Assembly (NCBI GenBank): GCA_008360955.1
Contig: LUCM01004208.1
Span: forward strand, 1 to 64,000
Length of the DNA: 64,000 nt
Origin: Fasciolopsis buskii
Taxonomy: Eukaryota > Platyhelminthes > Trematoda > Plagiorchiida > Fasciolidae
Reading direction: 5' to 3'
The notes below the pieces were generated by a model. That model did no database searches. It saw only the letters and a list, made by a program, of their open reading frames with translations, and was not told where the DNA came from. Shown in pieces: positions 11,312 to 23,110 of the stretch (position 1 is the first letter of the stretch; each line of letters opens with the position of its first letter). A program made the translations under genes and the position numbers.

Positions 11312-14300
11312 TTGATTATTGGCTTAGTTGTATTGTAAAGAACTAGTTTGTCCATTGTTTATCTTGTCTTATGTCTTCATCTTGACAAAAAATGGCAGAG
11401 CGATATTAAGGTCAACCGCGGGAAAGCTTTTTACGGTCTATTTGATCTTAGACCATTGCCGAATTTAGAGTTAAAAATATTATTGATACCGACCATTGTC
11501 AGCCCACTGACCACGTCGATTTGGGCGCTACCTAAACGCCGAGCCTCGTGGATGAAAGACTTTGAAAAGAGTCAGTAGGTTTCCTGTACCGTTTGCATCA
11601 TAACATCATGTAAAATGGTAGAATATTGTTAGACAAGTCTTGGTAACAGCTGATGCATTGCATTATGCACATAGACGATATTTTGCACTGGATTATATAA
11701 AGTTGCGACGTGCATGTCAATCCCTGTCCACCGTGCGATCTTTTTTTCGAACAGTTCACTACTAGGGTTCACACAGTAATGGCCTAAGATGGACTTACCT
11801 CATGCGGAACGTTGACTGCTTTGAGGGATAGAAGTTTCCACTGACAAAATGAATGACCTAAATTTGCAATTAATTGAACTCTTTTGTTAGTAATATTTAT
11901 AGTAACTGTGGGGACATTTTTAAATGACTAGGCTGATGTGGTTCCGTAAATCAAGAGTGGAAATTCTGTTCCACGAGGCCAACTGACCCGGTTCTATTAT
12001 CGACAGAGTCCATTGTAATCAATTATGGAAATTAAAATTTGCCAGATATACAAATGTACTTTAGTTTTCAAGTGCTGATAGGCCAGAAGTACCGTTAAGT
12101 ACGCGTTCCAGGTGATGAATATTTGATTGATGACGCCTCTTTCTGCGTTTTCTTCCCTCACCTTTCGATCAGCCTGACTAAAACTTCAAATCAAGGAAAC
12201 TTTGGTTTTTAACGTGTGAAGCGAACTGATTAGGGTTGTATTTGCCTCGTATTCGTCCTTCGTAACCAATTGTTCACGACTGGCATGATAGCCGTGCAAA
12301 TGAGACCTCGTTAAGCCAGACTGGAACAGTTTAATTCAGCACACAAACACTGATATGGAATAGGGGCAACACTTAAACAAATTGGGAATGGTGGCCGATC
12401 GCCAGCTGACTACTTCTTAGTACCATTAAAGATGACTGTTAATGGACTTCTTTGTGAACGAGGAAAGAAGAAAATGTACACTGGCATTCACCATGACAAA
12501 GATATTTATCTTACTTTGAACATTTTGTCATGGGTGCTTTCATCGGGTAAACTGATTTTGACAGTACTAATTGTGACCGAAGATTAATAAGAACAAAAGG
12601 AATTTATCTAGTCCACAATGGTTTTCACATCAAGCGGTGCTTGGGGCGGTAAGTTCTGCACATTCGTCATGTTTGGGACAATTGAGAGCACTACATAAAC
12701 AAATGGAAACAACCTAATGAGTGCTTTTAACCCCGCATTGTTTTTTATCGTTCGGAGTGCCATTTAGTTTAGTCTGTTACCGTTGATTTTTCCACTAGGA
12801 TAAATCCATTGCGGCGGTTGCTCTAAATTGCAAACTGTCGTCAATGGTCACAAAATCATTGGGAAAACAAACGGATGAGCGCATTCGTGAATGTTTATGC
12901 CATACACGTATCAACTACCGGATGCGAACAGGTGTGATCAAGCAGTTTATCTTCTTTAATGCTAGAACGACAAAACAGACGTTTAAGTAAATTGACATTT
13001 TTTCTGAATAGCGTAAATTTTTCTGAAAATATTCCAGATCGTTGTTATTATTTGTTCTCGAGAAGAATTCATGGAAAATGATACCGTACAAGTTTGTCGG
13101 AAAATGTAAAATGATCTGAATGATTGTTTTGTCGACCTAATGTTGAGATATGACTCTTGGAGCTATCTGAATGCTTTCACACTGATCACGGACGGGACAT
13201 TCGTCACTGTGCTGCAATCAAACATTCACGTCCTCATTTCACGGGCAAAAGACTAGTGTTGCACATGCAGGCCAGCATTCACGGACGGTGCCCGTACAGA
13301 TACAGACATTCACGTGAACGACTGTGCGATTGCGCACTTCATTTCGGAACTTTGTGAACCTATTCAGAAATTTATTATGAATTGCTGTTTGCTATTTTAA
13401 CGGTGATTGTTACGCTACTTGTTTCATTGTTTGAAATCGTGAGCATATCGCAACATAACTTGTGGACGAAATGATCACGTTGGCGCACTAATCACATTGA
13501 CAACATTGACCAACACTCGTGCCAAACTACCGTACAATTTTGCGAACATTTCCAATCATTCTACAATGGCTTGGGAATTCACCGAATATGGCATGAACAT
13601 CTTGGTTGCATAAAGAATAGCGACCACAAGCGATTGTGTGTCAGACCATTGGTCACCGGTACGTGTTGACTACTGTTGTTTAATGGGAAGTGGGCAAGAA
13701 TATCTTTCCACCAGGCTGCCCTTCTCCTGGGTGGGCTGCCCCGTATGTCACTCATTCTGTGTGACTACGATCACTGTATGCTTAGACGATTCGTTCGTAT
13801 TTCGCCCTACTGTGTCTTTTGTATTATCTACTTGGCTGCACCGATGGACTATTAAATGCATTATGATACGTTAACCATCCATCGCTTATTCTACTATTCA
13901 TACCCGTCGCCCCTCGGGCTTCGATGCCTGTTGCCTATGGCGTAAATTTTCCAGGCTAACCCAAATAGGCCGAACAAAGGATTATGGCATCGCAATTTTC
14001 GGATTGGAATTGACGACCTAAACTTAGGACGATTCTCTCCAAGTATTTCAAATTCCCATTTCACCTGGTTCAGGGCAGTAAGGATGTGGATACAATAAAC
14101 TCCAGCCCAAACATTGTCACAAATGGAGATTAAGTCCACGGGTAAACTTAAGTCCAGTATCTTACTGGGGCTGTCTCTTTGAATATTTCATGGTCTGTTC
14201 ATATGATTGCGGGCTTTCATAAAGTCAGGAAACTTACCTCCTGAAAGTTTCCTCGACCCCAATCCAGTTAACAAAATGTGGTATTTCCACTTTCGCTCCG

Positions 14301-16071
14301 TCTCAGTGGATTACTAATCCCCCGTTTGGTGCAGAACTGCCAAGGAGATACACAAGCAAAGTAGCATATTTTCACGGCATTGTAGATCTTGCACAGAGTT
14401 TTCCGCTGACCTCGTCCGCTTCGTCTAGTCCTGGTCCGATTAATTCGGATACGGTTAAAAAGTTAGGGTAGAAATTAAAACTCCCGGATCAAAAATTAGC
14501 GGATAATTTTATGGCGAAACAAAGAATCGTATGAACAAATCAACGAACTAAGATTTTACATGCTCCATGTAGGCCATATAATATGCGGAACCAGTGCTGC
14601 CATAAGTCCTTGTCATTCTGTGGACCTTTAACCGAACTCGTGACGACAGAATGTGCTATGGAAATGGATTAAATAAACTGCTCGCCGGTCTTAGATATAC
14701 GCTGCGCGGACAGGTGAAGATAAACTAAGGAGGTTAGAGCGGAAGTTTTATCAGAACGAGGATCCTGAATGTCTCGACGAGGAAAGTAGGCAAGCTGACA
14801 AGAGGAGGAACTAGAACAGATATGACAAGCAGACAGAAGTGCATATTTCGTTGTTGAGCCGTGATTTTTCCTCATCAACCATCTTACAGACAAAAGACAG
14901 AATGCATGTGGACGCTAAATTTTAACATTTGTACCATTTGCATTTGTGAGACAAGTCACAGAAGTGGAACACAAGGGGCACTCTCCTAACGTATAGGAAG
15001 AAAAACATCACAGCAGTCAGCTGGACGAGGAGTGAGAAAAAACCGAACAAACGCATTCACCATGTACCTGACAGGGTCGCAGATAAACACTCTCGTTTTA
15101 TCCAAATTGTTATACAGGGATCAACAATGCATGGCAAAGGTTAAATCCTGTCAACGACAGGCGATATCCACTGATCTAATTAGTCCTCCTCTATGCCCCC
15201 GGAAATAATGCGTAATATCTACCAATCTATTCTGGTCATCGGCCCAAAACATCGTCACATATCTAATGCCCCACAAAATTTATCATCCCAAACTGTCTAT
15301 CATTAGACAGACCATACGGTATCTATGTACACACATCGTTCCCACTGCCACTTATTGTGCTGTCATTGTTTTTCGATTATCCTACCCCAAACACGTATTT
15401 AGCTACGTGTAAGGCACCAAAAACAAGATTGTTTGCTACGCTGCTTCCTGGTAATTAGTAAGTGCTGATTTCAGTTTGAGGCACGTGCAAACCCGATCAA
15501 AGCGCTTTGTCCCAAGTGGATATTACACGAGGATAAATAACCCAAAAGCAACTCAGATATGATAAGATAATAATAATATTAATGGAAAGCAGAACAATAA
15601 TTTTGCTACGCGGAAACCATTTGAAAAGTAGATTTGGAATGCTAGTAGGCTGTCATGTGGATAGACTTCATGCGCTGCGTTGAAGTTTAAACAATTAACC
15701 TAATTAGTCTGTGGCAACGTTTCTCCTAGATATGGGCAAATATTTATTTGATAACTGGCTCATTTTGTCCCCGATTTGCTATGCTGTTTGTCCCGATTAG
15801 TTCACAAATTTACCACGACGCAATTATGCCAAATAGACAATTTCCATTCACTTTGGAATGGTAGCAATTACCTAGACAAAATCGATGCGGTGGCGAATCC
15901 GCTTTGATAAACACTACCTGTTGTAACCGAAATATTGTCAAATTACACCATTCACTAGTAAAATCGTGTTGGAACCCTTTTCGATAGTTTGCCACCGTTC
16001 AAAGTACCGGGTGGGTAGGTTTAGTGAGTTTAAAAAAACTTGTTCTGTTGTTAAAAATCTTTGTTTTCACT
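11312..16071. other. No recognisable gene
   Basis: About 4.8 kb. At 13190-13330 the word ATTCACG recurs three times (13224, 13277, 13308) at irregular spacing in a G+C-richer patch, and 13640-13960 is also G+C-richer than its flanks. Neither resolves into a known element. No exon with convincing signals. Confidence 0.45.
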
Positions 16072-16300
16072 AAATTGTTCATCATATGATTTCAACGCTC
16101 AGTAAACCATGGGGATACTGCGGGGCTGGTTCATCTTCGTTAAAAATTATCAGTATTGCATATCCATCGTTTCCGAAATGGGACGAGAACCCGGAACTAA
16201 CGATCTTGACTAGAAAGCCTTGTCCATTACGAGACCGGGCAGGCTCTCAACAACCCATTAAACTTCACCACATGTTGGAAGTGCCAATTAACCAAGATCT
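16072..16300 (-). repeat. SINE family T2, copy 2
   Basis: Minus-oriented copy covering the tail (GTTCATCATATGATT on the plus strand at the 3' end), the core and the tRNA-like head with B box GGTTCTCGTCC (16190-16180). As in copy 1, similarity continues about 50 bases 5' of the head (plus-strand AACCCATTAAACTTCACCACATG). It forms an inverted pair with copy 3. Confidence 0.78.
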
Positions 16301-16429
16301 GTCGGTCATGTCCAAAGCCTTTGTCGTACGTAGGATACCTGCTGGGAAGTCACCTACCGGCCGGGGTCGACTGTTGTGCGCCATCTACCGATGGCCATGC
16401 AAATGGGTGACGGATAGCTGTTATGTCAT

Positions 16430-16640
16430 TATGTGGTGGAGTTCAAGATCAGTGAGCCTTCCCGGTAATGTAATGGACAAGGTATTCCACTCATGATCAT
16501 TCATCCTGGGTTCGTGTCCCATTTCAGGGGTGGTGGATATGCCCCACTGACGATTCCTAACGGGGATGAAGCAGCTCTGCAGTGTTCTCATTGATTACGG
16601 GTGATACGTTGAGCGTTATGATTACAAGGCGAATAATTGC
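16430..16640 (+). repeat. SINE family T2, copy 3
   Basis: Plus-oriented copy. It starts with the 5' extension (ATGTGGTGGAGTTCAAG), then an A-box-like TAATGTAATGG (16466-16476), B box GGTTCGTGTCC (16509-16519), the core with GGTGGATATGCCCC, and a tail ending AAGGCGAATAATTGC. It lies about 130 bases from the oppositely oriented copy 2, so a single transcript across both could fold back. Confidence 0.78.
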
Positions 16641-16734
16641 AAAAAGTGATTTTATGAGTTGAGACTTGCTAAAAGTACTGAATAGAACAGGATTTTCATG
16701 TGAAATTCGAATATCACAGCAAACAGCGTAAGTG

Positions 16735-16808
16735 ACAACAGCAACAGCAATACAAAAGCAACAAAAACGACGACGACAACAACAACAATAACATCGCGAG
16801 AACAACAA
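16735..16808. repeat. Degenerate (AAC)n low-complexity tract
   Basis: Imperfect AAC/GAC/AAT trinucleotide run. It creates Leu/Val/Cys-rich minus-strand frames that are not genes. Confidence 0.85.
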
Positions 16809-19800
16809 CGGGTTAACAACTTTTTTGAACAAGAAAACTTATATTTTGTAGTTAAAATTTTCATACTATGCTTTAAACCGATCCAGTCCACTCGGTTCCG
16901 TTTACAACAGTTGGGACACGTTCCGCTGCCAGCTAGCAGGCGGATGTTCTCTAGTCTAGTCTGTAAGGCTAGTCCTGTACATCACTTAGAGACGCTTTCG
17001 GAAGAATAGGGACAAATTAAAGCGCGCGTTCCAGACACATTAACCTTTAGGGATCGAAAACTGAGTTCCATGGAATGATTTCAAATAAATTATAAGGAGT
17101 CAGAAAAGTGTACGGACTGTGAGTGGGACGAACTGCACGACTGCTAATGTTAATGGTGTCATTCAGGTTACAAAACGAAACTGTATAACCGATCGAGGGG
17201 AACTAATTTTCAAGGTCAGAAGGAAAATCATTACTAAAAGTTATCATTCCAAATAGATGTGATTCTAAATGGACTGATTTGTATTGGTTGACTGGGTAAA
17301 ATAATACAAATCACTAGGTTCTGAAAAGGTGAAAACGTATATTATTCTTCACTAGGGGTGGTCTGATTTTTTATGAATAAACTGATCTATTTATACCAGT
17401 GCCTTTCTGACCATTTAATCAACGGGACCAATGCAAGCCCCGCTTTTTTACCAGTGGTTTAATGGTGAAGTTAACGTTTTATTTCACTAAAACTCTGTAG
17501 GGGTTGAATCCAGCCTAAGAAGACTCATTCAATATATGCTTTTTGCTGTCGAAAAAACCATTTATAAGACAGTGTGGATGCATAAAAAAACATGATTGTG
17601 AAGCGTGAATAGCCAAACGAGCAGGATTTCTACAAGCAATAGGTCTACGCTGCTGAAGTGTGAGTTGAGAATCAGCGCGGTCGTTATGCCCCTACTGATG
17701 TATAACATGTTAGTCAACGCAGTTGTGCTGTGAATGTTTTGTTGATGCTTAACAATGTTTTGAGCCATAGCCCAGTAGGATAGATCACATCTGGGAAACG
17801 TAGGACAGACAACGTTCAACCTCACCCGAACCGTTGGTACTTAACATGTAGTTTATTTGAATAAATCAGATGGGAAACATAAATTACGTAAAGCATGCAT
17901 TCTTTAAACGTTCTCAGATAGCCAAGGAAAGCACTTTAGCTTTCGCCAAAATGTGACACAAAACGATGGAATGGAAACAAGCAGTATCGAGTTACCGAGT
18001 GCTGTTTCAATGAAAGCTGACTGGTTAGCGCCGGGGGAAGTGCATGCTTTGAGCAACGGGAAGAAGTAATTCACGTCCTTTTACTGAAAGTGTTCCACCG
18101 AAAGCGAATAATCTGGGGTGTCGGTTCCGTATAACTACATGAAACACTCAGCCGGGATTGGTTTTTGCGTCAGTCGTCAGTAGGTTTATTGCGATCAAAG
18201 AAGTTGGGATTTTTGTGGTTGCATTTGTTCCTGTCCATTAAACGGTTCGGTAGATGCTGCGCCATTTGTTAACCAAAGCTCCAATTCCACCTGTCTGACT
18301 AGATGTCAATGCAGTGGTTAGTAAAATGATGAGCGACATGACAAGCGTTAGGGATGACTTACTTTTCAGAATGTATTCTGACAGTGAATCCTTTGATGAT
18401 GTGTATAGCATTCACTTCAGCCACAGTGTGCATGTTTAAGTGCACAGTTCAGATTATGACCGGCTAAATTAACAGTCATTCCTTTTAAGAAGTAATGACT
18501 GTGACGGGTATTTTCTCCACTACATCAGCTAGAATTATCTTGCACCGCTGTCAATCAACCTGTCGAGTATCCGTTTGCTCTGAGTAAAAACTTTCTATTT
18601 TGGCAACATATGATTCGAGCTCTGCAGAAAAACTCAATTTCTGGTTAGCTGGCCTAAAATTGCAAAGCTTAATAAATGGTGCGCTGCAGATTTCCTTGTG
18701 ATTAGCATCCTCTTCCATGATTCTATTTCAATGCCAAGTAATTAGTACGTATAGGAAGACTGGACTATTCTTGCCTTCCGTCTTGTGCGCAAATGACAGA
18801 AATCGCAATGAACATAATCGCGAATGTTGAACCCATTTCCACTTAAGAGCACTTTATCTTACTATTATGTTCATTTGCTAGAAGAAAAGAACAAAGTAAT
18901 GACTAAAGCAATTTTTCTTGGCGTCTCAATATAGAGGGAAAACAGGCAGGATATGTGCACCAGAACGCTATGACACCGCGTTGGAGTTATCCAATGACTT
19001 GAAATAACAATATCTGTTTGGGAATAATTCTGTGTGAGAACAACGGAAGCGTTTTCATAGAGGCCGGAAGCCAACCACAGAACACAGGGAGGAAATTATG
19101 GCAATGCTACCTTTAATGTTGCTAAATTTACTGCTTTTTATTCAGTCCAGAGATAAGAACGATCATTACTATTTCTTTTTGATAAGCGCAAGAAAATTTT
19201 TTGCATGCTGATTTCAACCGATAAATGTTTTACATTTCATTTTGGCAGATGATTTATTTTGTCGACGAGCTCATAAATTCCCAAGAACTGTGAAAAAGTG
19301 ATGAATATTGGAAAAATCAACCGAGGTTCGCTTCACTGCCAGTGAAACTACGGTATTCGTCTGAACTGTCGATACTTTCTATTGATAGTGATTTCTGATG
19401 GAGGCTAGTCTATGTCGAGCACTATTTGTAATCATTGCAAGGCAAATGTGTTCACCACAGTTAAATAGTCATTCTGCAGCAATGATAGTCACTCATGTTC
19501 CATCACCGATGTTTTTTGGCGGACTGAGCAACTCATTATTATTGATTTGATATCAGATCTCTAGGACAATGGTGCATATGAAGGTAGAATTCCAGTCCAG
19601 CGATCTGCATCTAACTTACATGAAGTTCTAATTTTGATGAGAAAATCGGATTCATGATTTAGCAGTTTACATTACATTCTCAGTGGATTCGATGTCTGAA
19701 AGAATGAATGCGGCACTAAAATATCTTAGGAAAGGAACGGTTTACTGGTCCCTGTGTTGTTCATCGTCTACGGGTTTTTGGAATACTTTTGATTGCCGAC

Positions 19801-21559
19801 AAACGTACTTGCTGATAAGAATGGAGATAGCATTTTTTTACATCACGCCAAACATTGACGGTTTACATGTGCCGCTATTTTTTGAAGTCAAATCCATCTA
19901 GCCCTGCGTAAGTGCAAAAAAAATCCATCGTTATCTATTGTTTGACCCAAGCACGCTTGGTCACGACAGTTATCATCATTTTTTTATCAACGCAAATAAA
20001 CATGGATATTAGAAGCTTGGAAGTTCTTTGAAAAGTTTGTTATATACGATATTATGAGTAGAACTATACACTAATCTTCTTTAACTATGATTAGCTCATT
20101 CTGATAAACACTACTAACTCCAATGTTTTATCACTGCAAAAAGATTCCATACCATGCTGTTTCCACGGTATCACCAAGACTTCTCAAGGTATTTTACACG
20201 ATAATTATGGTTTTCCGAACATGCATTTACTGGAAGGAAATGTACCACAAATAGTCTAATATCAGTGAGGAAAAAATCAGCAGAATTAGGTTGCGAGTTC
20301 TGTACTGTTGTTAGATTACTTTTTGGACTAGTCGACATTTCTTCATGGCGTGCATTGTTCCTTTATGAAAGTGTTCGATTAAATAGAAACTTTCACTTCC
20401 TCGTACATGAGTTCATTTATGTGACAAATGGGTGAACCAGAATGGATAACAAATCACTGTGAAGAGCACATTTTTAGGTATGAAAGAAATCTGCATGTAG
20501 TTGGGTATGAAAATTTGTTGACCAGGACGACGTTCAATCCCGTATGCAGGTGAGATTCGGACGGAATCTTTCAGATAATAAGCCGTGGTTTGGTGGGCTA
20601 TGCATTCATAGGTACGAGTGGGAATCCGAATTCCCGGGCGTACATAACATTCTCAGTTTACTCAGACTGCAATTCGTACTGGGACGTTTTGATTGACAAA
20701 TTAGATTGGCTAAACCACCGTTAATTCAAGCTGATAGGACCGACTGAAGAAATATCCATTGCATGATCAAAGGAGAAGTATTTTTGGTTGTTCAGTCAGT
20801 CGTGTGACAAGGTTCTTTTGTCAAATCAAACAGCACAGATATGCACGGGCAGGCCAAGTATGCGTTCGCACTTCCGGACATCATAATAGTGAAACGGAAA
20901 GTAAGCTCACCTAACCGGACAGACGCGTGTTACTTCCAATCCTTGTGCGGACAGAAATAGAATGGGACATTTTCAAATCGCTTTTGTTGTCGACTATTTT
21001 TATTAAAAGTGGAGAAATTTTGATTTTGCAAAAAAATTGTGATTTGTCTCCCTTAAATACCTTGGCAAACCTCCAACACTTTAGTTATTCGAAGAATTTT
21101 CCAGCAGATGCGATACTGGTTCCGATAGCGCAGTTTTGGGAAATCATTAATTAGAGCTATAATCCTCTCTTTTCGAAAGTTTGGAAGGAATAAACAGATG
21201 TTCCTAACAGTGATGAGTAGTTCACCGATGTGAACAAACAGGATCTGGTAACTTCATTCCATGCCATCGTTTGAAGATACATGTAATCTACTTCAATACA
21301 TGTGATTAGGTAAGTTTATTTATAGTTATTGAAGTTCCATTTCTTTCTTATAAATCGCCAAATACTGTGTAGGAAATAGGGGACACGTCTGAAGCTAACA
21401 AAGCGGGTAGTATCAGGCTGCGGGTGTTGTCTGCGCTTGAGTTCGAATCCTAACACTTGAATACACGAACTGTGCAACACATGGGAGTACATTTTTGTTT
21501 GTTTCTTTGGTACTGTTTAAGTTAAGCCAGCTAACCGCGCGCCTTTTGGCGGACTGAGC
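16809..21559. other. No recognisable gene
   Basis: About 4.7 kb, AT-rich, with no supported exon. A tRNA B-box-like word (GAGTTCGAATCCT) lies near 21440 but has no A box at the right distance. I see no repeat copies. Confidence 0.5.
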
Positions 21560-21786
21560 TACAATTTTGTCACCGTTATTTCGTTGAAATCTTGTCGGAT
21601 GTTTGGTTCGATTATGTACTCAGTTCACCGCCACAGTCGACCTTAAACATTGTTGTTCAAAAACTGCATTGCTTTCAGCATGGACTAAAATCACGCATTA
21701 ATGCATTTCAATGATCTTCTTATCCATCTAAAAGAGGCACTCGTGCTGCCTGGCAGGCTACTCTCAAATGCGCCCTTCCAGCCAAG

Positions 21787-22245
21787 ATGTCAATTCCGGC
21801 TTTGTTGAGTATTAACATCCGCTCTCTGTTTACGAAAATGTCGGACCTCTCCCTCGCACTTCAATCACCGATCCATGTTCACACGTATATTATCTGCATA
21901 CAAGAATCGTGGCTGAACTCAAATATTGCCGATTCACTCGTGTCGATGGACGGCTTCAGACGGGACAGAGATTCGGACAAGAAGACTGGAAGCGGTGTGA
22001 CAACATACATGAACTTCGAAGTTATTTATGCGTTCTCGCTAAACGGAACTGACTGTCTCGTGCCACAGTGTCATTCTAGGTCGTCTCGCCACACAAGCAC
22101 TATCATAACAAATTTATACATTTATGCAACGCCCTTTTTAGCTGGCAACAAAATATTACATATTTTTTCGATTCTTTTCTAGTATTAGTTGCCCCTCTTC
22201 TTGAGGATAATCTGCATATTATTGTAGGTGATTTTATTCATGCAT
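21787..22245 (+). pseudogene. LINE APE endonuclease domain, frameshifted
   Basis: Encodes the LINE endonuclease that cuts target DNA. Frame 1 starts at ATG 21787 and shows NIRSLFTK, the QESWL box at 21901-21915, DSLVS, and a GSGV segment. It stays open to 22182. A frameshift at about 22160-22170 then moves the homologous frame, which reads through LEDNLHIIVGDFIHAS. GDF at 22227-22235 corresponds to the GDFN motif of these endonucleases, here with Ile in the last position. Compared with copy A it has lost about 12 and about 20 bases within the domain. It is an inactive remnant. Confidence 0.8.
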
Positions 22246-22289
22246 CTACCCCGCCACTGACTGTGATTTCATAGCAGTTGATTATTAAG

Positions 22290-23073
22290 TCAGGAGTGAT
22301 TCTGGGTGTTGTTCTTTCATCGTTTCTCTTCGCTGCTGACATCAGCCACTGATCAACTAACTTTCACTGTTACCTGTTTATGATGATGTTGCCCTCTCTC
22401 AAGTTGTTTCCAACAACGATTATTTTCAGAATTGTTTCCAACAACCGATTTTCTCTTTACGATTTCTTTGCTCGAGCTGCTTCGAATCTCGACACATCTA
22501 AATGTTCCGAAAGTCTGTTTTCTCTCTCTCTCTCTCTCTCTCACTTTCTCGGTCAGCCTTCCATCAACTGAAAATCTTTTAGCAGGGTTGGTTCTATGAA
22601 GTATCTAGGAGTTACTATTGATAAAAATCTGAATTCTAATTCTCACTTTTCTACCTATGTAAAGAATCTCCGACGGTCGTCATTTCAAATCAGAAAGCTT
22701 TCGTGCTACAAGGTAAAACAAAGCACCATCTCCCGATTTGTATACCAATGCGTTTTTCCAATCCTTTGCTGTCCTCCTGTTATTCTTCCAGGTTTTCTTA
22801 GAAAAGAATTAAAAATTCCCCGCCGGGGTTATCAATTATTAACCGTGTGTCCTTCATACCACTAGCTGAATTGTCCCTAAATCTATGTGATTAACACTTA
22901 TCAGCATGTGAGAAGTTTGCTCGCGAAATTCCCGAGCCTCTTCTGCACAAAGATCTTTCAGAGTGTCGCTCCCATATTTCTACGCGATCTGCTTTTCGTT
23001 CTATACCATCTGGAATCAATATCAATAGGAACTCCACTGTCCCATATTTAGCTCGAATTTCGACAAATCGTGA
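22290..23073 (+). pseudogene. LINE reverse transcriptase, C-terminal half, degraded
   Basis: Follows the internal deletion. It begins with SGVILGVVLSSFLFAADIS, the equivalent of the GVPQGSxLSPLLFxxxIxD motif. A different frame then carries VYDDVALSQVV at 22376-22408, with the two catalytic aspartates of the YADD box retained (22382-22387). A (TC)n tract at 22520-22542 breaks the next part. From 22596 the frame reads KYLGVTIDKNLNSNSHF, the conserved motif after the palm. A last shifted frame ends with a segment like FRSIPSG and VPYLARI, typical of LINE C termini. At least three frame changes and one in-frame stop make it a pseudogene. Confidence 0.82.
22520..22542. repeat. (TC)n microsatellite inside the LINE RT
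   Basis: Perfect dinucleotide run of about 11 units that grew within RT coding sequence of copy B and contributes to the frame loss. Confidence 0.95.
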
Positions 23074-23110
23074 CTAGGTTTCAGCCGAATTCCTGAGCAA
23101 CCTATCATTC

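Larger units (their letters stand above)
21560..23110 (+). mobile_element. CR1-like LINE, copy B, internally deleted
   Basis: Same element as copy A but on the plus strand. Similarity starts at about 21560 and covers the endonuclease, including the segment before its start codon (KRGTRAAWQ). After the endonuclease GDF motif at 22227 the sequence passes within about 60 bases to reverse transcriptase palm sequence, so several hundred residues of normal LINE sequence are missing. The C-terminal RT region continues to a stop near 23073. AT-rich sequence after that may be 3' UTR, end uncertain. Several frameshifts make it non-autonomous. Confidence 0.85.

Noticed and set aside
10320..11355. Open frames of 331 and 337 codons on both strands
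   Set aside because: They are almost entirely N; translation through an assembly gap is meaningless.
16086..16496. Plus-strand frame of 136 codons
   Set aside because: It runs through SINE T2 copy 2 in antisense and into copy 3; the repeats explain the sequence.
16557..16891. Leu/Val/Cys-rich minus-strand frames
   Set aside because: They translate the (AAC)n low-complexity tract.
21400..21480. tRNA or SINE head before LINE copy B
   Set aside because: It has a B-box-like word only; no A box at the right distance and no second copy.
19513..21560. Shared word TTTTGGCGGACTGAGC at 19513 and 21545
   Set aside because: One 16-base match is near chance expectation for all pairs in 64 kb, and the flanks do not align.
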